From NCBI RefSeq assembly GCF_000150275.1, contig NW_002060961.1, positions 1,010,600-1,074,599 of the forward strand: a DNA stretch of 64,000 nt, read 5' to 3'. This DNA comes from Trichoplax adhaerens (lineage: Eukaryota; Placozoa; Uniplacotomia; Trichoplacea; Trichoplacidae). Positions 10,266 through 24,200 of the stretch are shown one piece after another. Position 1 is the stretch's first letter. Each line of letters opens with the position of its first letter. The notes under the pieces are model-generated. The model was not told where the DNA came from. It did no database searches and saw only the letters and a list, made by a program, of their open reading frames with translations. The position numbers were made by a program, and so were the translations under genes.

Positions 10266-12826
10266 TCAGATCGCGTTATTGTCAGTTGTTGAGTCTCCGG
10301 TATCCAGTTCCGTTATTAATGGCAATTTTCCGTCAGATGCACCAGGCATAATGATGCTATTTTCTGTATTATTGTCTTGCTCCTCCCTAAATTTAATGAC
10401 AGTTTCCTTGGCTTCGATCAAATTACAGTTCTCTCCATTTTGTATAATACAAATCGAATCTTGTAATATATCATTGCAAGACTCCTCAGCTTCCGATTCA
10501 CTATCGCTTTGCAATTTTCGCTTTTTGGACTCTCTACCTTTGTCTTCCGAGCTATCAGATTCATCTTCATCGTCTTCTGTCGTGGATGAATCGGTATCCG
10601 AGCTATCCGATGTACTAGAGTCATTGTCTGAGCTGTCAAAATTCACTAATTTGGGAGTCTTTGAATCCGTATTTTCTCTACAAACACCATCATCCTTTGA
10701 TGTATCATCGTCTGAACTATCGCTTGATTCCGAAGTGCTCTCTGTGCTATCACTTGCTTCTTCATCTTCTAGAAGTGTAAAAATTAGGTACTAGTAAGAT
10801 ATTCAGGTCTACAATACGATACCAAAGTCGAAATGCATCGTATATTTTGCAGTAATTAACAATGCCAGATCCAAACCTGAACTTTGATCGGCGTTTTTCT
10901 TGTCTAAAAAATCACATAATGCATTATGCAGGACCACAACCAGAGTAGGAAATTCAACGATAGTTTTTCCAATTAAATTATCTCGTAAACTTTTATCTTT
11001 GTCTAATATAAAATAGCTGCAATCATTGCAAATGGTGTTATACGAGTATGTTACTGTCTCAGATACAGAGACGGAGATTGCTTTATCAATGGAAAGAATT
11101 CTACTACATGATCGGTAGAGTAATAAAATGTCCATACCTTGATACATGTGTTTCCTTACAATCATTCTTTAATAAAACGTAAATATCTTGGTGGCTGACT
11201 TTACAGTAGCGTTTGAGTCTTTAAACATCAAAGGCACAATTTGCAAAATAAATAGAAGCAAAAGAGGTGCAAACAATAAATTATTTAATACACCTATTGA
11301 TTGCAATACCTGTGTAAAAGCATGGGATCTCCTTCCGAGGGATGAATGAACCTATTCAATAAGGATGACACCAGAAGGGTATCCTTAACCCTAAAAAATG
11401 CAAGAGACGTAAGTATATTTTTAGTTGCAAAGAGTGTTCAGATTACTTCATGACTTAAAACACTGTCATTCACTGTGAGGCTTACCTATCATCGACAAAA
11501 TCTACTTGCTCTTGTGGAAAGATCCATTTTATACGCCAAAGAATGCATTTATCCCTATAAAGAATAGCAGACATATTGCTTTAATGGTAAGTTCGCTCTA
11601 TCTATGTAATGTAGTCAATGTACTATTTGCAGTTATATTATCTATACTTTGCAAAAGTAAATATATTTGGGTAGTGCTACCTAATGTGCCAATATGTTGT
11701 ATTTTCCGATCGCTTCGTAAATTTTTCCGGCATAATCTTTACATTTATACCTAAATTGCGTGATTCATTCCTAAAGATATTAAGCTGCATCCAAGACAAT
11801 CAAATTAGCTAGGGAATACGATGCAATTTTGTACAATTACAAGTAGCACATTTTATGCATGCGAGACAGCAGTAATACGTTACGGAGATTGTAATTGCTT
11901 AGGTCGTAAGCGATTTTTATTAGCGACAGTGATTCAATATCCTAATACTTTCATCCTATTTCTAGCAATGTATGTAATGAACATACACGTAATTTATACG
12001 ACCACAGGAGTAATAGAATATTAACTAAACATTTAAACAACCTCCTCCTAGGTAAAAATACCAACTCATATAGGATGCATTAGCATATCTAATTTAAATT
12101 GAATTTTACTATTGTTAAAATCAATAAAATAGTCTACTGTAATTGATAATTGTTCATACCATCTTGCGTCTACTTCTTTTGGGGCCTTGAATAATTGAAT
12201 CTCTTTTGCTGTTATCTGCTACTCTAGCAACGTCTTCCAGAAAATGATAATCTTTATAAAAACAAAACAGCGCTTTCAGAATCGCTACTGACATAATAAT
12301 TTACAGACCTTACAAATGGCACATCGGCAGGCAACAAGTACTTATTAAAATTGTACAGTACAAGTATCATATAATATAATCTAATGCCATGGTATTAATC
12401 GCAAAACATCAAGATGTAGTAGTTACCGTTCAATAAATGTCGATCCGCAAATTCGCCTAGAGGTACGTAAGCCACTCTATTTCGTTGTCCGCTACAGGAA
12501 TGATTAGTCTTGTGCTGTTTAACGCAGCTTACACTAATAAAAGTGCAAGAAATGGTGCTGTTATTAAACTGAAACACATACTAATTTCTCATCGAAGAGG
12601 TCATATACAATACCTAGTACTTCAATTTTAGACAGGACTTACCAGCAAGATTTTCTTAAGCATGATGGGCATGTATATTTCGCTTCGTTCTTCTTGCAGG
12701 TGGAGCACTGATTTCTAAAAATATAAATAAGATTTATTTAGGTAACCCTGCAACTTACATTTCTTGTTCTTCACGTATTCTCATATTATTAACAGAATAT
12801 ATATTTTGGTACTTTATTCTGTCCAT
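10266..12826 (-). CDS. ZNHIT6: ZNHIT6/BCD1, box C/D snoRNP assembly factor
   Basis: BCD1 is a nuclear HIT-type zinc-finger protein needed for box C/D snoRNA accumulation. Exons in coding order: 12826-12759, 12714-12643, 12533-12427, 12251 to about 12160, then a gap, 11554-11486, 11390-11310, 11154-10877, 10768-10266. The HIT finger reads C-x2-C-x8-C-x2-C-x4-C-x3-C-x3-H-x5-C across exons 2 and 3. Exon 4 gives DYHFLEDVARVAD (human DYRFLEDVARTAD). Later exons give WRIKWIFPQ (human WHVKLQFPQ) and SLRDNLIGKTIVEFPTLVVVL (human SLLDNLRNKVIIEYPTLHVVL). The C-terminal exon is an acidic Ser/Asp/Glu tail with a KKRK cluster near the middle. The human segment around NRARRQGINLKLLP was not found between 11555 and 12160, so one or two exons are unplaced. 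The exon 7 acceptor is weak. Confidence 0.87.
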
Positions 12827-15773
12827 CTTAAAATAAGTAAGAGTTAATTTAAAGATTAATTTAACACATAAGCTCTACTTTAAATCAATCTTAGCCTCCA
12901 TGCAAACCAATCCATTTCTTCTGCTAATGAATACCCTAAGTAAGCTATAATCTAATCATTTTGTTGACTATATCTATATACTAGCTGTAACAGAATTTTG
13001 GCCTATAAGTACTATCGTACGCATATTGTGACACTGATGATTGATTGTTTCATCAGCGCAATGGCAAACGACTAATAAATTTATTTTTCACTTTCATTGA
13101 ATTTTCAACTATTGCAGTATTAGAGGATTTCAATCAGCTAATAGATGAATTTGGCAATTTCTTCCAGTGAATTAATATCATCCATCTTCATCCATTTTGG
13201 GGTGGACATCACTACTAACGAATAGATACTAGTAGCCTTTCATACATATTGCAGTAGCGAGAGCCTGTTTCGTGTTAAACAATCATACGAGTACAAGACG
13301 TAGAGTATTAATCATCAATCTTTCGATCGTCATTATTGAATGGATTAATATCATCAACTAACAAGTACACTTTGCAAAAGTATTCCAGTACAGTAGCATC
13401 TATTCAGGCATCATTGCTACGGTGAGTTATCGCTTGGCGCTAAGACCATCGTACAATATGCATTATCGATTTTTTGATCATCAATACCAACAAGGACTGC
13501 ATTAAAGCACTACCATACCAACCATAACAACTCAACTAAAATACAGTAGCTCAATATCTTGAATAATTTCGTATGCAAATTGCAAAGAATTCACAATATA
13601 CATTCATGCATGGTAGTGAAGTCTTGCTCCATATTTCAGTCAAGGTACAACAACACACGTTGGCAAATTTTCCATCATCATTACAGTAAAGCAAGGAACC
13701 AAAACTTAACTACCTTATAAAATTGGACTAATATCGTAATGTACAAATCTGCAATTTGCAAAGAAATGATATCCAAAACGATTGACCAACCTGAAGAGTT
13801 TACCTTCAAGTACAGTCATCCATTTCACTACAAGTATCAATCATACGGTAGTAATATAATTCTTAGTCTCTATTCTACAGTGTATATCCACTCTACAGTA
13901 TAATTATATCAGTTAAAGCTCGTTCCATCCATTTCGATTTACCTCAGGTCAGTTTGGCTGAGCAACTTTGCAATTGCACCATTCGATTTATTCATATCAG
14001 CAGTCTCCATGGTGAATTCTTCTTATTAAGCGTAAGCATGGAAATTGGAGATGCTGCCCAACAGTCACTTGCCAATTTCCTGGTCTTAGTATCGGCAATG
14101 CTAAGTTAAAGCTGGATTGCAATTATCCGTTGGAGAACTCCAAGTAAAGAAGCTAAATAAGACAGCGATCATTGATTTCCTCCAGCTGCAGCCATTCTGC
14201 AGAGATCCGAGGTAAGATTGAGATGTTGATCAATTTATTATAGTATAGGACAGCCAGTTTTTACAGGTACAGACTGGGTGTAAACGAATGGTTTGCGATA
14301 GTATACTCTCTTTTAACTGCGCTAAGCCGAACACGTGGATTGTATAGTTTAGACTATACACTGTATAAAACAAGAGATTTCAGTATAGGGAATATACTAC
14401 CTGCTGCTAGGCGAATTATCGACAGTAATGTCTGTCTGTAATTGAAAAAAAGCCAATGTCGGTACGCCCGTATGTCCGTACATCTAGATGTCTTTAGTGC
14501 CTTAGCAAAGGGCTTCGTCCTCGAGCTCATCGCAGAATAAGCTAGAAGCATAGTCTCGCTCCAGTTATCTGAGAGTTAGAACCATTTGTACGCTATGATT
14601 CTAACATGGACAAGCTACTGGTTTTATAGTTTAGTGCACAGAGCTATAGAGAAAAGAAATACTTGCTCAAATACCCAGGAATCGAATATAATTTAGCTCG
14701 CAAACGTCTTTGCAACTATAGTATCAAACAATTATAAAATTATACGACTAGGTCAGCCAAGCTATGGTAAAAGTCCATTTTGTTCGTATTATAAATACCA
14801 GTTAGAATATCACAAATTTAACTAGATAATTTGCGGTTGCCCACAATATTAAAAGGAATATAGCTTTCTACTGTATGCAGCAAAGCAACATTGCATAATG
14901 ACTATCCGAGTATATACGCATACTCTCTCGTGTACTTGTAACTTAGCTTAAAAGAAAAGAAAGGAGCAGTGTCCTTAAAAACTTGATGATAGAATAATTC
15001 ATCAACTAGTACTAGTACTAGTACTAGTACATTCAAGATACTGATCTACCTCGATAGCAGATTGGTAACATCGGCTAACCTGATAAACTACGAGTATTAT
15101 AGTTTTAGTACAAAAAGGCTCTATGACAGAGCTATAAAATACAGAATAGAGAGAGAAAAATTCCTAAATTATGCCCTATGGTTGAGCATAATTAATTTAC
15201 AACGCAAATATTAGTACAATTAATCACCAAGGGGCTCTTAAGAAGTCCCTGAATCAGCCAAGCCGAAAGTCTATTTTGAATGTATTTATTAAAACGATTC
15301 ATCGCCAGCTATAATACCATGCATTTGTACAGATAATTTACGGTGGGTTGCAATGCTAAAACAATTAAACCTTTCTACTACAGGTAGTAATGGTGATACT
15401 GAGTCATGTTTACCACTAGATTAAATTACATCATTCCAGACACGGATAAGATATAGAATAGGTAAAAGACAGTTTTAACATTGCTACATGAAATTTATGG
15501 AGATGAATCATAAAGTTAATGATATAAAATTGGTCGACTTTTATCAATTTACATATGGAGGGCTTATGAAATGAATCAAACAAGAAAATGATAATTGGTA
15601 ATAAAACATCCACTCCAAACATAAGGTTAAACATTTCCTGCATTAGCAAATTTGTACAGAAAAGTAATGCCAGACAATATCTACTGTACGTAGTATTTAT
15701 ACACCATGTCGTTTGAGATGGGCAATCTTAGTATGTAGAGAACTAGAACAGAATCATGGAAATAGTTGCAGTC
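12827..15773. other. Gene-poor spacer with degenerate repeats
   Basis: No exon with recognisable homology was found on either strand. A diverged direct duplication spaced by about 480 bp links 14620-14900 with 15100-15400. Shared words are AGAGCTATA, TCAGCCAAGC, AGATAATTTRCGGT and CCTTTCTACTAC-like sequence. A short CTAGTA microsatellite lies at 15005-15030. Short open frames at 14354-14551 and 15431-15649 look like chance. Confidence 0.5.
15005..15030. repeat. CTAGTA microsatellite
   Basis: A perfect run of about four CTAGTA units, itself palindromic, in the spacer upstream of the RPB6 3' end. Confidence 0.9.
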
Positions 15774-17465
15774 TCATTTTTCTGAAACAATCAATTCATT
15801 GCAACTCCAGTCTTCATAGCTCCCATCCGGTAAGAAACGACGTACAATCATTGGGATTTTATTAGCTCTATTGATGAAAATTTTAAATTTGGGAAGAGTT
15901 AAATGAAAACTCTAACAAGACAATCTGAATAAGCTGGATAGTGAAATTGCTTCCTATAGATACTCACTTTAACTCTTTTAATGCAATTTGTAACGGATCT
16001 GTTTCCCCTTCTAATTCAACCATAACAGGAGCGTTCATACTATAATGAATTGATATCATAACAAGTCCGTAAACATTTTACGAGAGGACTATCGTCAATT
16101 TCAAAAGTCATTTTCAATTAAATCAACCTGATTTGTAGAGCTCTCGTTCCCAAGATTCTTGCTCTTTCATATTTCGTCATGTAAGGTTGTGTTGTCCTTT
16201 TACTTGGATCCTGCCGTTGATCTATTTCCAGTATAAGTAATAGAAATCAAGCTTTGCTATCTTGCATACCTTGATACATTTGTTTAAATCATGAATTATC
16301 AACGCTAACCTCTATTGACTAAGTAAAAAGTATTTGATCGCCATGGCGTACAAATACTATTTAACATACTTAAAGTATGCAACTCTATGATTTTTTACGA
16401 TGGGCTAATCATAACAAGCTAAGTTTCCAGGATATAGTTTCATATTCGATTCGATATTCGTATATTATGATGAATTTATTTAACTATCATCAACACTACT
16501 CTATCGATTGAATGAAAAGTACTTGATCTATATAGCATATTTATGGTGTCAACTATTGCATGCTTAAAAGTATTTAACTGCATGATTATTTATGATTTGC
16601 TAATCGTGATAAACAGAAGTTCTAGAATACATCATTAATATTTCATTCATACACACTATGATGAAATCATTTAAACTATCATCAACACTATATTCCTACA
16701 TATCATAATGCACGAATTTAATCTATCATTAGCGTTATCCTCTAATTAAATAAATAAAGTACTTGATCGATCTTGCGTATAACTACCACTTGCCTCCCTA
16801 AGCTGGCAACTGCGAAGAGTATTTGTGACGCATTACTCGTAAAGTACTTATGTGCTGTATTTCCACTACGAACTTAAACGATTATCATCATCATGGTATC
16901 GATTAAATATCCAAAGCAATAATCCTTAGTTCAGACGTATTATGATGATATACCGTAGACTAAATTCGATATCGATTATGAGAGTTATGTAAGGAAAATT
17001 AGATTAAAACAGTAACCCAGTTTAACTTGCTATGCAAAACAGAACAAGCTTTGCCAATCTCTCATCTTGTCATATCTAACCTGCTTGGGCAGCCTGCACG
17101 GCCGCAAATTCATCACCATCTAAAGCATTTTGCTATAAGATAAAAGATAAATGATGGCATCATTCCATTCGGTTCAAACTAGTACCTCAAGGTGATAACA
17201 TAATCACATAACAGGGATATAAAAAGATTTGAAAGATGATTTTATCAATCATGATCAAACCATCCATGGATTTCGATTGTAAGACACTTACATCTTGATA
17301 ATTATCGATAGGTTCTTCATCAAGATCATCAACATCGTCATCAAATCTACAAAAGGCAGATACTATTAGTTCTACCGTCCAATATATCCATCAAAGCTCA
17401 ATTCTACTACAAAATCAATTCATTCTATCGCCAATTTACCCGTCGTAATCGCCATCATCCGCCAT
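15774..17465 (-). CDS. POLR2F: RPB6 / RPABC2, shared subunit of RNA polymerases I, II and III
   Basis: Six exons with perfect phase agreement: 17465-17440, 17346-17292, 17132-17081, 16221-16128, 16039-15968, 15867-15774. They encode 130 residues (human 127). The acidic N-terminus ([10 protein letters not shown]) is followed by the conserved core [19 protein letters not shown], then [15 protein letters not shown], and the C-terminus [12 protein letters not shown]; all match human RPB6 closely. The protein bridges RPB1 and other core subunits in the nucleus and nucleolus. It is transcribed divergently from the NACHT gene, with 817 bp between the start codons. The large intron between exons 3 and 4 carries a tandem array. 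Confidence 0.97.
16300..16900. repeat. Intronic tandem array in RPB6, roughly 185-240 bp unit
   Basis: Three diverged copies, recognised by GAATGAAAAGTACTTGATC-like words near 16318, 16508 and 16750. Each is followed by a CATACTTAAA/GCATGCTTAAA-like segment and ATCATCAACACTAT or a relative. The array occupies most of the longest RPB6 intron. Confidence 0.7.
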
Positions 17466-18282
17466 GCTGAATTTGGATTTTGAAAAGGAACAAGTGGCTT
17501 ATGCGCATGACGACTTACATTGTCTTTCAGTCTGACTTTCCGTACATTCTTCACCTACTGTATGTCGTGCTATTGGAGTTCCTATAGCAAAACTATATTC
17601 TAAAGTCATGTTCGATACAGTATACTATAAGCATCACTGAAATTCAAACAAAGCGTGACAAAGTGACGTCAACTGTCCTACAGTACTAATCTGCGATTGG
17701 ATGACATTACTTTTATTTTAATAGTACAGTACATCATGCATACTATATTGAATAGCATTGGTGTATTTCTATGCAACAATGGATCATAATTTGGGTACAA
17801 GTCTATTTTACTATCAACTTTAGCAACATATATAATGTCACCCATGTTACAGTATCAAGCATACCGGGTGACATTAGTTTTGATCTGCTGTCTTGATATA
17901 GCTATACAATACACTAAGATATTAGCTGCCATAACTATAGTACATTGTCTCAATCCTACAGTAAAAGTACTCTAGTACTAGTCGCGATGTTGCTAGGCAA
18001 CTCTACTTGCATACTTTCCATATGGAGGGATAGCTCAGAGCTGGCATCTGCATTCACATTAGTCATCAGCTCTAAAATTAATTAGCATGCAATTGTAATA
18101 GTCAGCTATTAAATGCTACCTTTCAAGCAGTCATAAAGACATTAAATATTGATTGCCTTTTCATATCAAATTGTATTTCAATGTTTAATTAATGTGATTA
18201 TCAAGGATATAAATAAGGAGTAGAAATGCGCGTAAAATCGGAAAGATTGTTCGCTATTTCAGTTGATTTCGATCCATAAGCG
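17466..18282. promoter_or_regulatory. Head-to-head intergenic region between RPB6 and the NACHT gene
   Basis: This 817-bp segment must hold two divergent promoters. A GATTGG-type word (inverted CCAAT) lies near 17694, and scattered ACAGTAC/AGTACT words occur at 17610-17965. No definite core promoter element was identified. Confidence 0.4.
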
Positions 18283-21200
18283 ATGGGAATTAGCCTTGGT
18301 TGTCAAAGTTCCAATCAACCTGTTCAACGTGATACTTTTAATATACCAGTCATTCGGATCGATCGACCTTCGAAAGAGGCACAAGCCGAAACAGAATCGG
18401 TGAAGAGTAGCATCGATGATAGTATCAATGACCTTTCAAATGGGAATAAGCAAAGTCAATATGCTAGAACAAAGTCATCATTGGATGACAACAAGGATGA
18501 AACGGTAATGCAAAACGACGATGAGAATGGCAACATTGTAGCAAATAGTCGCCAATTAACGAATACTACCTCTAACGAAGAGGACATTACTCCAATGGAG
18601 AATTGTTATAACGATAAGCTAAATTTTTCGAATGATATCAATGATGTCGACAAATCGATAATGGATAACGCTGTCAAAGCAGTACAAGATGGTAGTAATG
18701 AATGTAACGTTACTAAGGACAAACATCAGAACGGATCCATGATAAATAAGACTATGAATTTGAAAGAAAATCATTCAAATCTTGATGAGATTAGTAATAG
18801 CTGTAGTAATGTTTTGCATCAAGCAGAGGATCCTGTTGAAAAACCTCTAGATGAAGTACAAAATAAAATTATCAATGATATTGCCTCAAGTAAAGTCGAT
18901 TTTAACCGCCATAATCTTCAGACAGGAAGCACTGCTAGCAATGGTGTCGGAGATACTTTACTTGCGGCTACTGCTAATCAAGAAATTGTAAGTAAAGATG
19001 ACCAAGGAAATCATAATAGTGATAGAAGCGATAGCAATCATGTTCAAGATAACATTATCCATTCTTCATCTTCTGCCGTGGATGAAATGATAATCAATAG
19101 CCAATGTAAAGAGATCGGAAGCGAAAACAGACCTATAGATAAATTACAAAATAATATCAACAATTTAACTAGTGAAGAAGAAAATCGTCATAATATTAAC
19201 CAAACCATGACGTCGTCGCTAGTAGTAGATGCTACGCCTAAAAATAGTAAAGAAATAGACTTTTCTACCCAATCCGATCCTCAAAATTTGCAAGATGTTG
19301 TAGATCGTTGTTGGAAGGAAATCAATCAAAGTCGAAATTCTTCAGATAACCCTCAAAATTCGAATATCAAGAATAGAACAGGATGGCAGTGCATTCGAAT
19401 ATTTGTCTCATCGACGTTTTCAGATTATCATTCGGAACGTGAAGTGCTTGTTAAAAAGGTAAATATATAAGAGTAACTATTCATACATCATTGATTGTCT
19501 TTGATATTTGTACACTCGTAGAGCTTTATAATTTGAAACAATGTTTCAAATTCAGATTAATATATCATTGATTACCTCCAGCAATCTACATTTTTAAAGC
19601 GTTACAATTTGAAGCAATGTTTCAATTTCATTTTAATATATCATTGATTGCCTCCGGTAATTTACATTCTTAGAGTGCTACAATTTGAAGAAACGCTTTC
19701 AATTTCCATGAATTTTAAATTGCTTTATTGTACTAAAGTTTTGCGGTCAGAGTTTTTATATATATCAAGTCCTTGAGACACAATTGAGATGTCGTAGTGT
19801 CTGTAAATGATGGCACCAATTTTTTGATTTGTCTGCGTGCTACAAGGATTAAAATTTCAAATGAACTAAATGACTTGTCTTATAACACACAGGTCTTCCC
19901 AGAACTTCGTGAGTGGTGTGAAGAAAAGTGTCTCTATTTGATTGATTGCGATCTTCGTTGGGGGGTACCGAAAGATTCAACTACGGAGGAAGTTTTACTG
20001 ACCTGCTTAGAGGAAATTGACCGATGTCATGAAGAAACTGATGGGCATCCATTTTTTATTAATATGTTAGGAGACAGGTAAGAGTTTTAGCAACGTATAG
20101 CTTGATAGTTATCAATTTTTTGCTTTTGCTAAAGCATTACGAGATTTTTTCAAACTAATTTCAACAGTCTAGAATAACAAACTAACGCATGAACGATTCT
20201 CTGTTTTGTTTCATAAGGCTTTTTATTTCTTAATTACTGCTAAGTAACAGATAATAAACTAGTGTTTATGCTGACTTATTAAATAAATAGAATATTATAA
20301 CTTCCTCATTATAAACACAGACTCATTATTGGCTCATCATTGCTCTAGTTATATGCTGACATTACTTAATTTTAAAAACTTTTAAATTGGAACTGGCAAC
20401 CTATCATTTGCTTTAAATAATAAATTTGGGTCATTATCCAATTAATTTTATGCTATTTAGGTATGGATGGACGCCGTCATCAGATCAAGTTGCCGATAGT
20501 ATTGCACAAAAGTATAATTGGATCTTTCCTTTATCTATAACTCATATGGAAATTTTACATGGGGCCTATCGAAATTGTAATCCGAATGCGGCTTTCTTTA
20601 TTCGAGATTCAAGTATTCTTAACGACATACCAAAAGAATATCATTATCAATTTAGTGATAATAGCTTATTGTCCAAGCTACAGTTACAGGTTTTGTTTCT
20701 TTTCTACAAAAGAGTTACAAAAATATTAGATACTACGCTATTTTCATCTTATATGTAATAATTACATCTCGATATACAAAATACAGACATTAAAAGAACA
20801 CCTGCAACAAACGATGTCTAGTCAAGTATTTCATTATTCGTGCCAATATGACGGGATAATATCGCCACTTGGTGAACAAGAAAAGGTACTTAAGTTGATC
20901 TCTATAGCTAAGCTTTTTTTCTTCGCTTAGTAAAATATTTTACGCTGGTTATTTCGAAAACTTCCAGATTAGCCTTATTGGGTTAGACGATTTTGCTGAG
21001 AAAGTACTAAAATTTTTCAAGACTGCTATCGAACGGCAATATCCTACTATCAAAACGGAAATATCTCCCTACGAAATAGGTTAGTAAAGTGTTATTTCAA
21101 AATTTATAATTCTATTTAATATCAAGCCCTTTCGTTATTCTTGACTGCAATAACTTGAATGAAGATTACGTGCAGCTATTTGTAGATATCCACTCTCCTA

Positions 21201-24200
21201 TGTTTGATAGCTTTTGCTTTCGTACCATATCCGAACATCATTTCCTATTTTAATGTATTTTCGACAGCACTGTTTGAACATTATGCATCAGTGATTTTTT
21301 CGATTTATGTCAAATCAGCTAAGCCTAATAAATACAGTAGGCCTGCTACGGTACTATGTTTCCTAAATTATGGAATTAAAGAAAGTGTTGTTTCTCACAG
21401 CATTTCAATGTTATATGTTTTGTCGATTATAGTACAGTGTGTCTACTGATTACGAGACTTTTAGAAAAGTAGTTGTTAAGCGTTACAGTAGATATAGTAC
21501 TAAATCTTTCGATAAATTGGACTAGTAATCTGTAGAAGCAACTCAAAGTAAGTACTTTACGTTGACTAGACTAGTAGACTTGTCAGGAAGTAGTCTGTGA
21601 CAAGGCCATATATCAAGCGCTAGCTATTGCATAAAAAGCCATACTACTTTATAAAATTTTGCTTTGTATAATATCCGCATAGGCGTTGATTTTAATTGAA
21701 CACCGACGAAGATTTTCATCATTCATCATAAATTTTACAAATATCATATTTTTATTTTATTATCTTACTGCATATAACTATTCCTCTCGTATTTTGGCAC
21801 CTTGAATTTTATCCATAACCATACTGTAGTAAATTAACGGGCATAGATTCTCGCCATTCCTTAATCAATTTGCAATGATGATTAATATGAGCAAGAGGTT
21901 ATGCAATTTTTTTTCAATTTTTTTCTAATTTATGGATCTCATTTTGTTCATTTTAAAGAATTTGCAAGTCATGAAATATTCATGCAAAGCCGTGGCAGGC
22001 AGGTTCTCGGTAGAAAAAGTGAGATCCAATCTGTTGTTCATTATGTTACTACTGCAAGCAATCAAGCCTCGGAAGATGATAATAATGATCAGTTAAAGAC
22101 TTATTCTGATGATACGGTTTCACCGTTAGTTATTACTGGTGCATCTGGTATGGGTAAATCGGCATTAATGTCAGCTTGTGTATTGACTTTGCAAAAGGTA
22201 AATGAATTCGTAGGCGTTAAGCTTTACAAAATATTTTTATTAACATGATCGCTTTTTCCATTTGGCTACATTAATTTTTTATTACCTTTACTCAATAGAT
22301 GAATTTCGACGTCTTTTATCACTTTATTGGAGCTTCTCCTAGCTCAACGAGTGTTCATGAGATGATTTTGAGAGCTTGCTTTTATATGAAGGATCGTTAT
22401 CGCGGTAAATAAAATATGAATTTCGCATTTCCTATTTCGACTTTCTAATTTTATCATTCATAAAAGACATTAAGCGGTACGGTCCTGGTATTTTGATAGA
22501 TGATTTCAAAGATTGATAAAATTCTGGATCTAAGTCGATTAATATTAATTCAGATAATTAATTGAATATTTGAAATGTTTTACCGCGAAAATTTCTAACA
22601 TAGCCTACCTGGAAATGGCAATGTTTTTATTCGATTATGTTATGAAGTTAATCAAGCGCCGTGTACTAATTGTTCTCACATTTTATACTATATCAAATTT
22701 TTAGAAAAGTTAAAAGCAAGTGATGAAGATATAGACAGTTTGAGCCGTATTTCAACATCAGAACTATTTCACTATTTTCGTCAATGGACGGAAGATATTG
22801 CGACCGCCATCACTTCACCATTTGTGCTTATTTTTGATGCCCTAAATCAGGTAGAATACCAAACCTAGTGAATTTATTTGTATCACTGATATTATTAGCT
22901 TGTTAATAGTATACAGTGATCATTCAATTAATATATAGTTAGGAAACTGTGATCTAAGTTGGTTACCCAAGAATTTACATGGAAAAGTAAGAATTTTATT
23001 TAGCGCTATCGATGGAAGTGCTGAACTGAGCAAACTGATGGAGCATCCACTGCAACTGCAGCAACTTCAGCTAACGCAATTGGATACTAATGCAAGGAAA
23101 GAAATTGTCGTCCACATATTAGCTCAATATCGAAAAGTAATTCAAGATCGATTACCTATTTGATGGACTGATTTATATAGTTATAAAATCAGCAGATATA
23201 AATCTTTATTGATATTCCTAATATTTTCTCACAATTTCGATAGTCTCTAGATCAGATTCAGCTTGATTTGTTGACATCATACCCTGCCGCATGCAATCCA
23301 TTATGGCTTGCATTAGCATGCGAAGAGCTGCGAGTTTTTGGAATATTTGAACAAGTTACCGATAAGATTAAAAGATTTTCAGGTGCTTGAGATTAAGTTT
23401 AACTTTTGATAAGTATATTCTTAATCAGTCATTCTTATACTGTATTCTATTGCTGTAACTGGTTTGTTATCCAGTATTAATATTAATTTGTGTATGTGCT
23501 AAATATCGTTTGAGAGTATAAAATTTTTCACGATCAGAAATCAGCTAATCTCGAAATATTAATGGATATTTCTACCACAATTGCATTAAGGAGTTAGTTT
23601 TTGTTTGCTGCGTACTTGAATATTTACTAATTGACTAATGGGCTTTTATGTGTGTTGAATAATGTTTTACAGAAACCTTAGAAGGTTTACTAAAAGATAT
23701 TTTGGAACGTATTATTAGTGAAGATAACTATGGCATAGCCAAAAAGGTGAATGGCAATCAAATGTAACAATGCTTCGTTAGTCGATCCATTATTTTAACT
23801 AATTATATTGAAATCATCAAACATGAGAGTAATGATATTTATTAGAAGCCAAGATTGTTTGCTTATGTATAAGATATCATGCATATTAGAGATTTATTAT
23901 ATTGTTTCATAATTAATAGGTCATTTTACTAGTTACCCTAAAAGTGTCTAGCGTAATAGCCTATTTCGCTTCTTGGTTAGAAATTACGTACTTTTGTTAA
24001 AAGCTCTAAACCTAGGTTGTTTGCTTTCGTACTAGATATTATGTCTAATAGAGACTTCTAGGCATGGACTATATGAAATCGAATTAAAGCAAGTATTAAG
24101 TCAATTAGAAACCTTACCTATGCTTGCTTGGGCGCAAGCTTATCGAGCGTTAAAGCCTTTCTTAAGGAATTACCAAAGCAATCAAGGAGTCGCCGTCCTA

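Noticed and set aside
10192-10794. 200-codon plus-strand Ser/Leu-rich frame
   Set aside because: It is the antisense shadow of the acidic Ser/Asp/Glu tail of ZNHIT6, which is supported by splice phases and homology.
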